Below are positions 6,321 to 15,449 of a DNA stretch of 21,185 bases, in pieces (the stretch's first letter is position 1; each line of letters begins with the position of its first letter). This DNA is from CAIUKV01 sp041659105 (lineage in GTDB: Bacteria > Actinomycetota > Acidimicrobiia > IMCC26256 > PALSA-555), in the NCBI GenBank assembly GCA_041659105.1, contig JBAZYX010000072.1:1-21185 (forward strand), read 5' to 3'. The notes under the pieces were generated by a model. The model ran no database searches, had not been told where the DNA came from, and worked only from the letters and a program-made list of their open reading frames with translations. Made by a program: the position numbers and the translations under genes.

Positions 6321-7480
6321 GAGCGGGGGACCTCGCGCCAGGGGAGCTCCTTGTCGACGCGGACGTCGCCGGGGAGGCCGAGCACCCGCTCGCCGAGGAT
6401 GTTGCGCATCACCTCGGACGTGCCGCCCTCGATCGAGTTGGCCCGGGCCCGCAGGAACCACTCCTGGGCGGTCTTGTAGCCGTACGCGCCGCGCGACCGG
6501 TCCATCGCGTAGCCGGTCGGGTAGAGCACGCCCTCGGGCCCGGCGAGGTTGACGCACAGCGAGAAGCAGGCCTTGTTGTGCTCGGCCGACAAGAGCTTGG
6601 CGACCGAGCCCTCGGGCCCGGGGGTGCCGACGTTCATCGCCGCGGCCGCGCGCCGGACGGTGAGCCGGAGCACCTCGGCCTGGATCCACATCTTCACCAC
6701 TTCGTCGCGCTGGACGGGGTTGCCGTTCCCGTGCTCCCGGTAGAGCTCGAGGGCCCAGTCGATCGGGCCCTTGCGCGAGAAGCTCCCGCCGCCGATCGCG
6801 ACGCGCTCGTTCATCAGCGTGGTGAGCGAGATCCGCCAGCCGTCGCCGACGTCGCCGATGCGGTGGGCGTCGGGGATGCGCACGTCGGTCAGGTACACCT
6901 CGTTGAACTCGGCCTGGCCCGTCATCTGGCGCAGCGGCCGCACGTCGACCCCGGGCGCGTGCATGTCGCAGATGAAGTAGGTGAGGCCACGGTGCTTGGG
7001 CACGTCGGGGTCCGTGCGGGCGACGAGCATCCCCCAGCGCGACTCGTGGGCCAGGCTCGTCCACACCTTCTGGCCGTTGACGATCCACTCGTCGCCGTCG
7101 CGCAGCGCGCTGGTGGACAGGCTGGCGACGTCGGAGCCGGCCCCCGGTTCGGAGAAGAGCTGGCACCAGACCTCCTCGCCGGAGAACAGCGGCCGCAGCC
7201 ACTTCTGCTTCTGCGCGTCGGTGCCGTGGGTGGCGATCGTGGGCGCGCCCATGCCGAGGCCGATGCTCACCTTCGGGAACGGTCCGCCCGCGGCGACGAC
7301 CCGCTGGGTGACGATCCGCTGGAGCCCGGGTGCCACCCCGAGCCCGCCGAAGCCCTCCGGGAACGACACGTTGGCGAGGCCGAGGTCGTACATCGCCCCG
7401 AGGAACTCGGGGGTGTCGCTGGGGGTGTGCTCGGCGAGCAGCTGGTCGATGCGTTCGTTGACGAGGGTCTCGTCGCTCAT
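6317..7480 (-). CDS. Acyl-CoA dehydrogenase family protein
   Basis: A 387-residue FAD flavoenzyme expected to introduce an alpha-beta double bond in an acyl-CoA. N-terminal helical domain to about residue 105; FAD/beta domain with CQLFSEPGAGSD at 106-117 and the VNGQKVWTSLA stretch at 134-144; C-terminal helical domain with SIEGGTSEVMRNILGERVLG at 349-368. At the position of the medium-chain enzyme's catalytic Glu (EGTS) this protein has Gly353, with a Glu two residues earlier (E351), as in many actinobacterial FadE proteins. The base may therefore differ or the partner subunit may supply it. It follows the P450 gene by 10 bp with gagagg in the gap. Steroid or terpenoid side-chain acyl-CoAs are plausible substrates, by context only. 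Confidence 0.9.
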   Translation of the reverse strand: MSDETLVNERIDQLLAEHTPSDTPEFLGAMYDLGLANVSFPEGFGGLGVAPGLQRIVTQRVVAAGGPFPKVSIGLGMGAPTIATHGTDAQKQKWLRPLFSGEEVWCQLFSEPGAGSDVASLSTSALRDGDEWIVNGQKVWTSLAHESRWGMLVARTDPDVPKHRGLTYFICDMHAPGVDVRPLRQMTGQAEFNEVYLTDVRIPDAHRIGDVGDGWRISLTTLMNERVAIGGGSFSRKGPIDWALELYREHGNGNPVQRDEVVKMWIQAEVLRLTVRRAAAAMNVGTPGPEGSVAKLLSAEHNKACFSLCVNLAGPEGVLYPTGYAMDRSRGAYGYKTAQEWFLRARANSIEGGTSEVMRNILGERVLGLPGDVRVDKELPWREVPRS

Positions 7481-7490
7481 GGGGTTCCTC

Positions 7491-8768
7491 TCACGCGACG
7501 TGGACGGGGAGGTGACGGATCCCCGTGTGCTTGTTGGATCGGGTCCACTCGACCGGCCCGGCGAGCGTGAACGTGGCGAACCGGTCGAACAGCGCCTCGA
7601 ACATCACCCGCAGCTCGAGCCGGGCGAGGTTCGCGCCGAGGCAGTGGTGGAGGCCGTGGCCGAAGGCGACGTGCGGATTCGGGTCGCGACGGACGTCGAA
7701 CTCCGCCGCGGCCGCGAAGACCTGCTCGTCGCGGTTGGCCGACGCCTCCCAGAAGACCACCTTGTCGCCGGGCGCGATGGTGTGCCCGGCGAGCGTCAGC
7801 GCGCGGGTCGCGGTGCGGCGGTTGTAGGCGGCGGGGGAGGCCCAGCGCACCGTCTCCTCGAGCAGGGTCGGGAGCACGGCGCTTCCGGCCGCGCGCTCCG
7901 TGCGGGCGACCGCGAGCTGATCCGGACGCTCGATCAGCGCGAGCAGTCCGCCGGCCGCGGCGTTGCGGGTGGTGTCCGCGCCGGCGGCGAAGAGCAGCGA
8001 GAAGAACATGTGCAGCTCCTCCGGCGTGAGCTGCGGTGGGTCGACGTCGGGGAGCTCGGCGTGGATCACCAGCGAGAGCATGTCGTCGCCGGGATCGGTC
8101 CGCTTCTCGGCGATGAGGGCGGCGGCGTAGGTGTGCATGGCCACCATCGCGTCCGCGACCTCGGGCGTCGACTCGAACGCGGCGCGGTCGCGGAAGTCGA
8201 AGCTGTACTCGATCCACCGGAACAGCTGGTGGCGGTCGGACTCGGGCACGCCGAGCAGGGAGCAGATCGCCTGGAGCGGCAGCTCGCCGGTGAAGTCGAC
8301 CACGAGGTCGCAGCCGCCGTCGTCGGCGATCGTCTCGACGAGCTCGGCCGCGCGCCGACGGAGCTCGGCTTCGAGCCGCGTGATCGTGCGCGGGGTGAAG
8401 CCGTGGCTCACGAGACGCCGGACGCGCGCGTGGCGCGGGTCGTCCATCATGTTGAGGGCCTTGCCCGCGGTCGGCATGTCGTTGAGCACAGTGCCGCCGT
8501 ACGGGCGGTCACCGCCGCGCTCCGACGAGTACGTGGCGGGATCGTGCAGCACGGTGAGCGTCTCGGCGTGGGTCGCGACCGACCAGAACCCGTCGCCGTC
8601 GGGGGTGTGCACGGTCGGCGGGTGCCAGAGCACCGGCGCAACGGCGCGGTGACGCGCGAACACCGCGTGCGGGAAGCCGTGGACGAAGTTGTCGAGGTCG
8701 GTGAGGTCGACGCCGTCGAGCTCGGCGGGGCCGGTGCGCGCGACGGGCGCCGGGGCGCCGGCGGTCAT
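7491..8768 (-). CDS. Cytochrome P450, CYP125/CYP142-like
   Basis: A 425-residue soluble class I-type P450. I-helix oxygen-activation motif AGADTT at 262-267, K-helix ExxR with E305 and R308, and heme loop FGHGLHHCLG at 369-378 with C376 as the thiolate ligand. N-terminal segments FWSVATHAET, SSERGG and DPRHARVRRLVSHGFTPR resemble my recollection of the actinobacterial CYP125/CYP142/CYP124 group, which oxidise sterol or branched-lipid side chains; a subfamily cannot be assigned without alignment. The ATG at 8766-8768 is chosen over a much longer open frame because it overlaps the TetR stop (ATGA), indicating translational coupling. No ferredoxin or ferredoxin reductase is encoded nearby, so electrons must come from elsewhere. 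Co-transcribed with the acyl-CoA dehydrogenase. Confidence 0.93.
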   Translation of the reverse strand: MTAGAPAPVARTGPAELDGVDLTDLDNFVHGFPHAVFARHRAVAPVLWHPPTVHTPDGDGFWSVATHAETLTVLHDPATYSSERGGDRPYGGTVLNDMPTAGKALNMMDDPRHARVRRLVSHGFTPRTITRLEAELRRRAAELVETIADDGGCDLVVDFTGELPLQAICSLLGVPESDRHQLFRWIEYSFDFRDRAAFESTPEVADAMVAMHTYAAALIAEKRTDPGDDMLSLVIHAELPDVDPPQLTPEELHMFFSLLFAAGADTTRNAAAGGLLALIERPDQLAVARTERAAGSAVLPTLLEETVRWASPAAYNRRTATRALTLAGHTIAPGDKVVFWEASANRDEQVFAAAAEFDVRRDPNPHVAFGHGLHHCLGANLARLELRVMFEALFDRFATFTLAGPVEWTRSNKHTGIRHLPVHVA

Positions 8769-9424
8769 CGCCCGGCGGGGCGCGGCGCCGAGCCGGCGTC
8801 GCCGACGGGAGCGACGAGCGCGCCGACGGCCATGTCGACGATGTTCGAGATGAACTGCTCCTCGGGCAGCCGCAACGGCGCCCCGAGGTCGATGTCGTGG
8901 GCGCGGCGCGACGTCGTGTACGTGAGGAACTCGATGGTCAGCAGCAAGCGCTCCTCCCGCATCGAGGGCTCGAGGCCGGGGAGGCACTGGTGCGCGTACC
9001 GCAGGGAGCGACGGATGCCGTTGCGACCGAACGCGTCGGGCAGCTTCCCGACGGGCAGGCCGAGCCGGCCGGTGACCTGCGGGAGGATGCGGAGGTAGTC
9101 GCGGCCCGACTCGGTGGCGAGCTCGCCGGCGAACGGTACGGCGATGGTCTCGACGATCGCGCGCAGGTCGTGCGTGCGCCCTTCTGCCTCGAGCGCGTCG
9201 AGCATCGCGATCCGGCGGTCCTCGATCGGCCCGCGGTGGCGCTCGCGGATCGCGGCGAGCAGCCCGTCGCGGGAGCCGAAGTGGTAGTGGAGCGCGGACG
9301 AGTTGCGCTGGCCGGCGAGCTGGTTGATCTCGCGCACCCGCACGCCGTCGACACCGTGCTGGGCGAACAGGCGCTCGCCCGCGCGCAGCAGCCGCTCCCG
9401 CGTGACGGTGGCGTCGCGTCCCAT
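8765..9424 (-). CDS. TetR/AcrR-family transcriptional regulator
   Basis: A 219-residue regulator. The N-terminal helix-turn-helix domain (about residues 8-58) contains RERLLRAGERLFAQHG, VREINQLAGQRNSSALHYHF and GSRDGLLAAI, the standard TetR signature. The remaining helices form the ligand-binding and dimerisation domain, which is not recognisable by substrate. It is the first gene of a three-gene unit with the P450 and acyl-CoA dehydrogenase, overlapping the P450 start by 4 bp, so it probably represses its own operon and responds to a pathway substrate or acyl-CoA. The start is only 20 bp from the divergent DUF202 gene, so its operator would also affect that gene. Confident family, unknown ligand. 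Confidence 0.93.
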   Translation of the reverse strand: MGRDATVTRERLLRAGERLFAQHGVDGVRVREINQLAGQRNSSALHYHFGSRDGLLAAIRERHRGPIEDRRIAMLDALEAEGRTHDLRAIVETIAVPFAGELATESGRDYLRILPQVTGRLGLPVGKLPDAFGRNGIRRSLRYAHQCLPGLEPSMREERLLLTIEFLTYTTSRRAHDIDLGAPLRLPEEQFISNIVDMAVGALVAPVGDAGSAPRPAGR

Positions 9425-9444
9425 ACGCGGCGAAGGGTATCGGG
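9425..9444. promoter_or_regulatory. 20-bp divergent gap between TetR and DUF202 genes
   Basis: On the minus strand a TAnnnT-type -10 candidate (TACCCT, complement of 9434-9439) lies 9 bp before the TetR ATG, which would give a leaderless or nearly leaderless transcript; no good -35 is spaced from it. On the plus strand gaaggg (9432-9437) sits 7 bp before the DUF202 GTG as a ribosome binding site, so that gene's promoter must lie within the TetR gene. Confidence 0.3.
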
Positions 9445-9867
9445 GTGCGCCAAGATGCGCAGGTGAGCGTCGATCCTCCCCCTGGCGAAGCCGTCCCGCC
9501 CGAGCCCGGGGGCACGTCCGAGCCCGGGGAGATCGAGCCCGACCCCCGGTTCTCCTACGCCAACGAGCGCACCTTCCTGGCCTGGATCCGCACCGCCTTG
9601 GGGCTCATCACCGCCGGTCTGGCGGTGACCCAGCTCTTCCCGAAGTTCGACTTCCCGGGCGGCCGGCGCCTCATCGGCCTGCCGCTGATCGCGCTGGGCG
9701 TGCTGATCGCGGGGTTCAGCTTCACGAACTGGCGCCGCAACGAGGACGCGATGCGCTTCCAGCGGCCGCTGCCCCCGTCGTTCCTGCCCCGCATCGTGGC
9801 GGTGGTGGTGTCGGTCGTCGCGGTGATCGGGCTGATCCTGGCCCTGGTGGAGACGGGGCGCTCGTGA
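9445..9867 (+). CDS. DUF202 (YidH-like) small membrane protein
   Basis: A 140-residue protein with a Pro/Glu/Gly-rich soluble N-terminus (about 1-38) and three predicted membrane segments at roughly 45-65, 73-93 and 108-134. The DUF202 signature ANERTFLAWIRTALGLI starts at about residue 39, just before the first membrane segment. The function of the family is unknown; members often occur as adjacent pairs, as here. The GTG at 9445 is preceded by gaaggg; a second GTG at 9463 (giving an MSVDPP start) is a realistic alternative. Its stop overlaps the GTG of the next DUF202 gene. Located in the cytoplasmic membrane. Confidence 0.85.
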   Translation: MRQDAQVSVDPPPGEAVPPEPGGTSEPGEIEPDPRFSYANERTFLAWIRTALGLITAGLAVTQLFPKFDFPGGRRLIGLPLIALGVLIAGFSFTNWRRNEDAMRFQRPLPPSFLPRIVAVVVSVVAVIGLILALVETGRS

Positions 9868-10202
9868 CCGCGCGCGACCCGGAGGGGATCGACCCCGGCC
9901 TCGCGTCGGAGCGCACCGACCTCGCGTGGAACCGCAGCGGGCTCTCGCTGCTGGCGTGCGGCGCCGCGGTGGCCCGGGGCCTCACCATCGGGGAGCCGGT
10001 GCCGGCCCGGACCGCGGTGGGGGTGACGATCCTCGTGCTCGGCGGCCTGACGTGGGCGCTCGGCGGCTGGCAGGCCCGGCGCCGGGCCGGCGCGGGCGCC
10101 GCCCGCCACACCGCCCGACCGGCCGACCTGCTCCCGGTCGCGATCGGCACCGCGGGGGTCGGGGTGGCCGCGTTCGTCCTGGGGCTGTTCTTCCCGTCCT
10201 GA
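9864..10202 (+). CDS. DUF202 small membrane protein, second copy
   Basis: A 112-residue protein with three predicted membrane helices and a shorter form of the DUF202 signature, SERTDLAWNRSGLSLLACG, near residue 13. An Arg-rich cytoplasmic loop (QARRRAGAG) separates the second and third helices. The GTG start at 9864 overlaps the TGA stop of the first copy (GTGA), so the two are translationally coupled and may form a heteromeric membrane complex. The function is unknown. No link to the flanking catabolic genes can be read from sequence. Confidence 0.82.
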   Translation: MTARDPEGIDPGLASERTDLAWNRSGLSLLACGAAVARGLTIGEPVPARTAVGVTILVLGGLTWALGGWQARRRAGAGAARHTARPADLLPVAIGTAGVGVAAFVLGLFFPS

Positions 10203-10232
10203 GCGCCGCGGGGAGGAACTTGCCGGTTGGTA

Positions 10233-10261
10233 TTGAAACGCGTTCTCGTCGCGGTCAGAAT
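10233..10261 (+). promoter_or_regulatory. Predicted sigma-70-type promoter of the Liv transporter operon
   Basis: TTGAAA (10233-10238, five of six consensus bases) is separated by exactly 17 bp from CAGAAT (10256-10261, four of six). Transcription would start near 10268, leaving a leader of about 60 nt before the GTG at 10328. It lies in the 125-bp gap after the DUF202 pair and is the best-formed promoter in the window. Confidence 0.5.
10234..10247. promoter_or_regulatory. AACGCGTT palindrome overlapping the -35 element (possible TetR/KstR-type operator)
   Basis: The perfect 8-bp palindrome AACGCGTT at 10237-10244 lies across the -35 box and the spacer, where a bound repressor would block polymerase. 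The wider sequence fits the mycobacterial KstR pattern TnnAACnnGTTnnA at all but the last position. KstR controls sterol catabolism genes; whether a relative exists here, or whether the TetR protein at 8765 binds it, is inference. Confidence 0.35.
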
Positions 10262-10327
10262 GCAGCCCTTCCCTGGGAAGATGGCCGCCGAACTCGGGGC
10301 CACCCGGGAGGAACGAGGGGGGAAGAC

Positions 10328-11653
10328 GTGAGGCGATTCCGGTGGGTCGCGGTGTTCGCGGCCGCAGCCATGATGACCGCAGTCACTGCAGGGACGGCGG
10401 TTGCCCAGAGCAGCGGAGGCGCGAAGGAAGCGCTCACCGCCTCCGACGTCGGCATCTCGCCGACCGAGATCCGCATCGGCGTCATCGCCGACACCGGGAG
10501 CTCGCTCGCACCCGGCCTGTTCCAGGGCTCCGTCGACGGCGTCCAGGCCTGGGCCAAGTACATGAACGAGAAGGAGGGCGGGCTCGCCGGTCGGAAGATC
10601 GTCGTCGACGCCTACGACTCGGGCCTGAACCCGAACCTGACCCGCAACGCGATCATCGAGGCCTGCGGGAAGGACTTCGCGATCGTCGGCACGTCGGCCC
10701 TGTTCATGAACAACATCGACGACCTGGTCGCGTGCAAGGACATCAAGGGCGCGGCGACCGGGTTGCCCGACTACCCGTTCACCACCACCGAGGTGCTGCA
10801 CCAGTGCTCGCCGGTGTCGTTCCCGATCAACCCGTCGACGCTCGACTGCACGACGAAGGACCAGAAGCCGCAGACCTACCGCGGCCCGCTCGGTGCGACG
10901 AGCTACTACCTGAAGAAGTTCGGCAAGGGCTCGCTCCACGGCCTGTTCGCCTACCCGAGCGACCTGAAGTCGGCGAAGAACTCGCAGGTGCCCGCGTTCA
11001 CCGGGCAGCAGCAGGCAGGCATCAAGCAGGACGCGACGTTCGACATCTCGGCGCGTGCCCCGCAGTCCGAGTACACGCCGCTGGTCCAGTCGATCAAGGA
11101 CAACCAGTCGACCTACGCCCGCCACGGCGGCAACGATGCCCAGAACATCGCGCTGATGAAGGAGGCAAAGCTCCAGGGGGTCAACACGGTGAAGGTGTGG
11201 GACTGCTCGCTGCAGTGCTACACCAAGAACGTGCTCAATGCGCCGGAGACCGAGGGTCTCTACGTGTGGACCAACTTCGTGCCGTTCGAGGAGGCGAAGA
11301 CCAACAAGATGGCCCAGAGCTTCGTGAAGTACACGGGCGACAAGGCCGACGGCTACTCCGCCCAGACCTGGGCGGCCGGTGTGGCCCTGCGTGACGTCAT
11401 CAACAACGTCGTCGAGAGCGGCGGCAACAACGGCGTCACCCGTGCCGCCGTGCTCAAGGAGTCGGCCAACCTCCACGACTTCGACGCCGACGGCATGATC
11501 GGCGTCCGCGACATGGGTGCCCGTGTCCCGACCAGCTGCTATGCGCTCCTGCAGGTGAAGAGCGGCAAGTTCGTCCGCGTGTTCCCGAAGAAGGCCGGGA
11601 CCTTCGACTGCAACGACAAGAACGTCTACAACCTCAAGCTCGACCTCAGCTGA
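10328..11653 (+). CDS. Branched-chain-amino-acid-type ABC transporter substrate-binding protein
   Basis: A 441-residue type I periplasmic-binding-fold protein (LivJ/LivK-like). The signal peptide MRRFRW...AGTAVA (1-26) has a signal peptidase I-like AVA cleavage site and no lipobox cysteine. The mature protein begins with the family strand EIRIGVIADTGSS, followed by the two-lobe fold, including GVQAWAKYMNEKEGGLAGRK. Several cysteines (for example CSLQC) could form disulfides outside the cell. The GTG at 10328 is chosen because it begins the signal peptide and follows a strong aggggggaag ribosome binding site; the open frame upstream of it is antisense noise. First gene of the transporter operon. 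Ligands of this family range from Leu/Ile/Val to amides, urea, aromatic acids and other small molecules. Confidence 0.92.
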   Translation: MRRFRWVAVFAAAAMMTAVTAGTAVAQSSGGAKEALTASDVGISPTEIRIGVIADTGSSLAPGLFQGSVDGVQAWAKYMNEKEGGLAGRKIVVDAYDSGLNPNLTRNAIIEACGKDFAIVGTSALFMNNIDDLVACKDIKGAATGLPDYPFTTTEVLHQCSPVSFPINPSTLDCTTKDQKPQTYRGPLGATSYYLKKFGKGSLHGLFAYPSDLKSAKNSQVPAFTGQQQAGIKQDATFDISARAPQSEYTPLVQSIKDNQSTYARHGGNDAQNIALMKEAKLQGVNTVKVWDCSLQCYTKNVLNAPETEGLYVWTNFVPFEEAKTNKMAQSFVKYTGDKADGYSAQTWAAGVALRDVINNVVESGGNNGVTRAAVLKESANLHDFDADGMIGVRDMGARVPTSCYALLQVKSGKFVRVFPKKAGTFDCNDKNVYNLKLDLS

Positions 11654-11684
11654 TCCCATTGATCCACTCGGTTGGGGGAGTCGA

Positions 11685-13877
11685 GTGAGCACGACGATGG
11701 AGCGCCTCCGGTCTCGGCAGAACCTGCCGAACCTGATCGGGGCGCTCCTCGTCGCGCTCCTCGTGGGGTATGTGGTCGTGTCCGGGTGGCGCGACGTCCA
11801 GGGTCAGTCGTGGTCGTCGATCATCACGCTCGACACCGTGCGCAACACGCTGGTCCAGGGCCTCACGATCGGCTCGATCTACGCGATCGCGGCGTCGGGG
11901 CTCGTGGTGACCTACACCACCTCGGGGATCTTCAACTTCGCCCAGGGCGCGATGGGCATGTTCTGCGCCTACGTGTACTGGACCCTGAAGGTCGACTGGG
12001 GCGTCCAGCCGCTGCTGGCCATGCTCATCGCGGTGCTGGTGTTCGCCCCGCTCTTCGGGGCGCTGGTGGAGCGCGTGCTCATGCGCCGGCTCGCCGACGC
12101 GCCGCTGGTGGCGAAGCTCGTGGTCACCATCGGTCTGATGGTGGCGCTCATGGGCCTCGCGGTGACGATCTGGGACCCGACGGTCAGCCGGGCCATTCCC
12201 ACCTTCTTCGGGACCGACGGCTTCAACATCGGCCAGACGTACGTCCCGTGGTTCCGCTTCATCACGATCGTCACCGGAATCGTGCTCGCCGTCGTGATCC
12301 GCATCGTGCTCTACCGCACGCGCCTCGGTGTGGCGATGCGTGCGGTGGTGGACCACCGTGAGCTCGCCGCGCTGAACGGCGCGCGCCCTGGCCGCACGTC
12401 GGCCTTCGCGTGGGCGCTGGGCACGTCGATGGCGGCGCTGGCCGGGATCTTCCTCGCCGAGGAGCTGAGCAACCTCAGCGTCGAGACGCTCACGCTGTTC
12501 ATCGTCAACGCGTTCGCGGCCGCGATCATCGGTCGGCTCAAGAGCCTGCCCTGGACCTACGTCGGCGGCATCCTCATCGGGATCTCGATCGCGTTCCAGG
12601 CGAACTTCCTCACCTGGAAGGCGCAGTGGGGCGACGCGTCGTTCGTGATCCCGACGGTGATCCTGTTCGTCGCGCTGCTCTTCGTCCCGCAGGCCCGCAT
12701 CGAGGGGCGGCAGACCACCAGCAAGGTCACCCCCCGCGTGCCGACCATGCGCCGGGCCTGGGCGGGCATGGCGATCCTGTTCGGGTTCATGCTGATCAAC
12801 GCGGCCTACTGGGACCGCATCGGCATCCGCAACCTCACGCTGGTGGTGCTCTACGCGCTGCTCATGCTCTCGCTCGTCCCCCTCACGGGCTGGTCGGGGC
12901 AGATCTCGCTCGCGCAGATCACCTTCGCGGGGGTCGGCGCGTTCGCGATGTACAAGGTCGCGTCGAGCTCCGACGGGTGGGGCATCATCCCCGGTGCCAA
13001 CGGGGCGGTGTGGGGGCTGGTGGTCGCGGGGGTGCTCGCGGTGCCGTTCGGGTTGCTCATCGCGCTCCCAGCGGTCCGATTGCAGGGCCTCTACCTGGCC
13101 CTGGCCACGATGGCCTTCGCGCTGATGGCCGAGCAGCTCTTCTTCGAGCAGGAGCAGGTGTTCGGGACCGGGGGCAAGCGCGTCGCGCCCATCCGGCTCT
13201 TCGGCTTCGGGCTCAACGAGCCGTTCAAGCTCCTGGGCATCTCGTTCGCCGAGGACGCCGCGATGCTGATCTTCGTCACCGGGCTGTTCTGCATCATGGG
13301 CATGGGGGTCGTCGCGCTCCGGCGCAGCGCCTACGGGCGGCGGCTCATCGCCATGCGCGACAGCCCGGCCGCGTCCGCCACGCTCGGTCTCAACCTGTTC
13401 GGGACGAAGCTCGGGGTGTTCGCGCTGTCGGCCGCGATCGCCGGCGTCGCCGGCGCGGTCAACGGCGCCTACCTCGGCTCGGCGTCCACGCCCGACTTCC
13501 AGATGCTCAAGGGCCTGCCGATCCTGCTCCTCGCGGTGGTGGGCGGCGTCTCGATCGTGAGCGGCGTCGTGTTCGGCGGCTTCGCGCTCCAGTCGTTCGC
13601 GTGGCTCGTGACCCTGTTCCCGGCCAGCAGCTACCCGACACTCAACAAGTGGCTCGTCTACTGGTCGCGAATCGGTCCCGGACTCGCCGGCATCGGCATC
13701 GGGCGCAACCCCGACGGCGCGGTCGTCGAGATCGGCGCCGCCGTCCGCGGCGAGCGCAAGAAGCCCGGCGCGAAGCCCGGCGCGTCCGCGCCGGACGGTC
13801 CGGACGGTCCGGACGGTCCGGAGCCGGAGCCCTCCGGCGAGCGGCCCACGCTCACCGTGGCCGGCGGAGGCGACTGA
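11685..13877 (+). CDS. Fused LivH-LivM ABC transporter permease
   Basis: A 730-residue integral membrane protein that joins both permease subunits of a Liv-type importer. The LivH half covers about residues 45-335 (TLVQGLTIGSIYAIAASGLV near 56; coupling-loop segment TRLGVAMRAVVDHRELAALNG at about 212-232). The LivM half covers about residues 355-690 (GWSGQISLAQITFAGVGAFA near 403; coupling segment YGRRLIAMRDSPAASATLGL near 550). A hydrophilic tail (about 690-730) carries KPGA and PDG repeats and is probably cytoplasmic. GTG start preceded by tgggggag. Located 31 bp after the binding-protein gene and 3 bp before the ATPase gene. Standard systems encode LivH and LivM separately. Confidence 0.92.
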   Translation: MSTTMERLRSRQNLPNLIGALLVALLVGYVVVSGWRDVQGQSWSSIITLDTVRNTLVQGLTIGSIYAIAASGLVVTYTTSGIFNFAQGAMGMFCAYVYWTLKVDWGVQPLLAMLIAVLVFAPLFGALVERVLMRRLADAPLVAKLVVTIGLMVALMGLAVTIWDPTVSRAIPTFFGTDGFNIGQTYVPWFRFITIVTGIVLAVVIRIVLYRTRLGVAMRAVVDHRELAALNGARPGRTSAFAWALGTSMAALAGIFLAEELSNLSVETLTLFIVNAFAAAIIGRLKSLPWTYVGGILIGISIAFQANFLTWKAQWGDASFVIPTVILFVALLFVPQARIEGRQTTSKVTPRVPTMRRAWAGMAILFGFMLINAAYWDRIGIRNLTLVVLYALLMLSLVPLTGWSGQISLAQITFAGVGAFAMYKVASSSDGWGIIPGANGAVWGLVVAGVLAVPFGLLIALPAVRLQGLYLALATMAFALMAEQLFFEQEQVFGTGGKRVAPIRLFGFGLNEPFKLLGISFAEDAAMLIFVTGLFCIMGMGVVALRRSAYGRRLIAMRDSPAASATLGLNLFGTKLGVFALSAAIAGVAGAVNGAYLGSASTPDFQMLKGLPILLLAVVGGVSIVSGVVFGGFALQSFAWLVTLFPASSYPTLNKWLVYWSRIGPGLAGIGIGRNPDGAVVEIGAAVRGERKKPGAKPGASAPDGPDGPDGPEPEPSGERPTLTVAGGGD
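13791..13822. repeat. 9-bp tandem repeat encoding Pro-Asp-Gly
   Basis: The unit ccggacggt is present three times (13791, 13800, 13809), followed by a partial copy (ccgga). It is in frame and gives PDGPDGPDGP in the C-terminal tail of the fused permease. Directly upstream a 12-bp unit aagcccggcgcg is repeated twice (13761-13784), giving KPGAKPGA. Copy-number change would lengthen or shorten the tail without shifting the frame. Confidence 0.9.
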
Positions 13878-13880
13878 CCC

Positions 13881-15421
<1,541 letters not shown>

Positions 15422-15449
<28 letters not shown>

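Noticed and set aside
4209..7202. 997-codon minus-strand frame across the PhyH and zinc dehydrogenase genes
   Set aside because: Low-complexity composition, no recognisable fold, and antisense to two genes with intact catalytic motifs.
8769..9515. Long N-terminal extension of the P450 frame across the TetR gene
   Set aside because: The extension is antisense-like noise in the TetR region, and a standard P450 N-terminus begins at the ATG overlapping the TetR stop.
9926..10327. Upstream extension of the binding-protein frame
   Set aside because: It overlaps the second DUF202 gene in another frame and would bury the signal peptide. The GTG at 10328 has a strong ribosome binding site.
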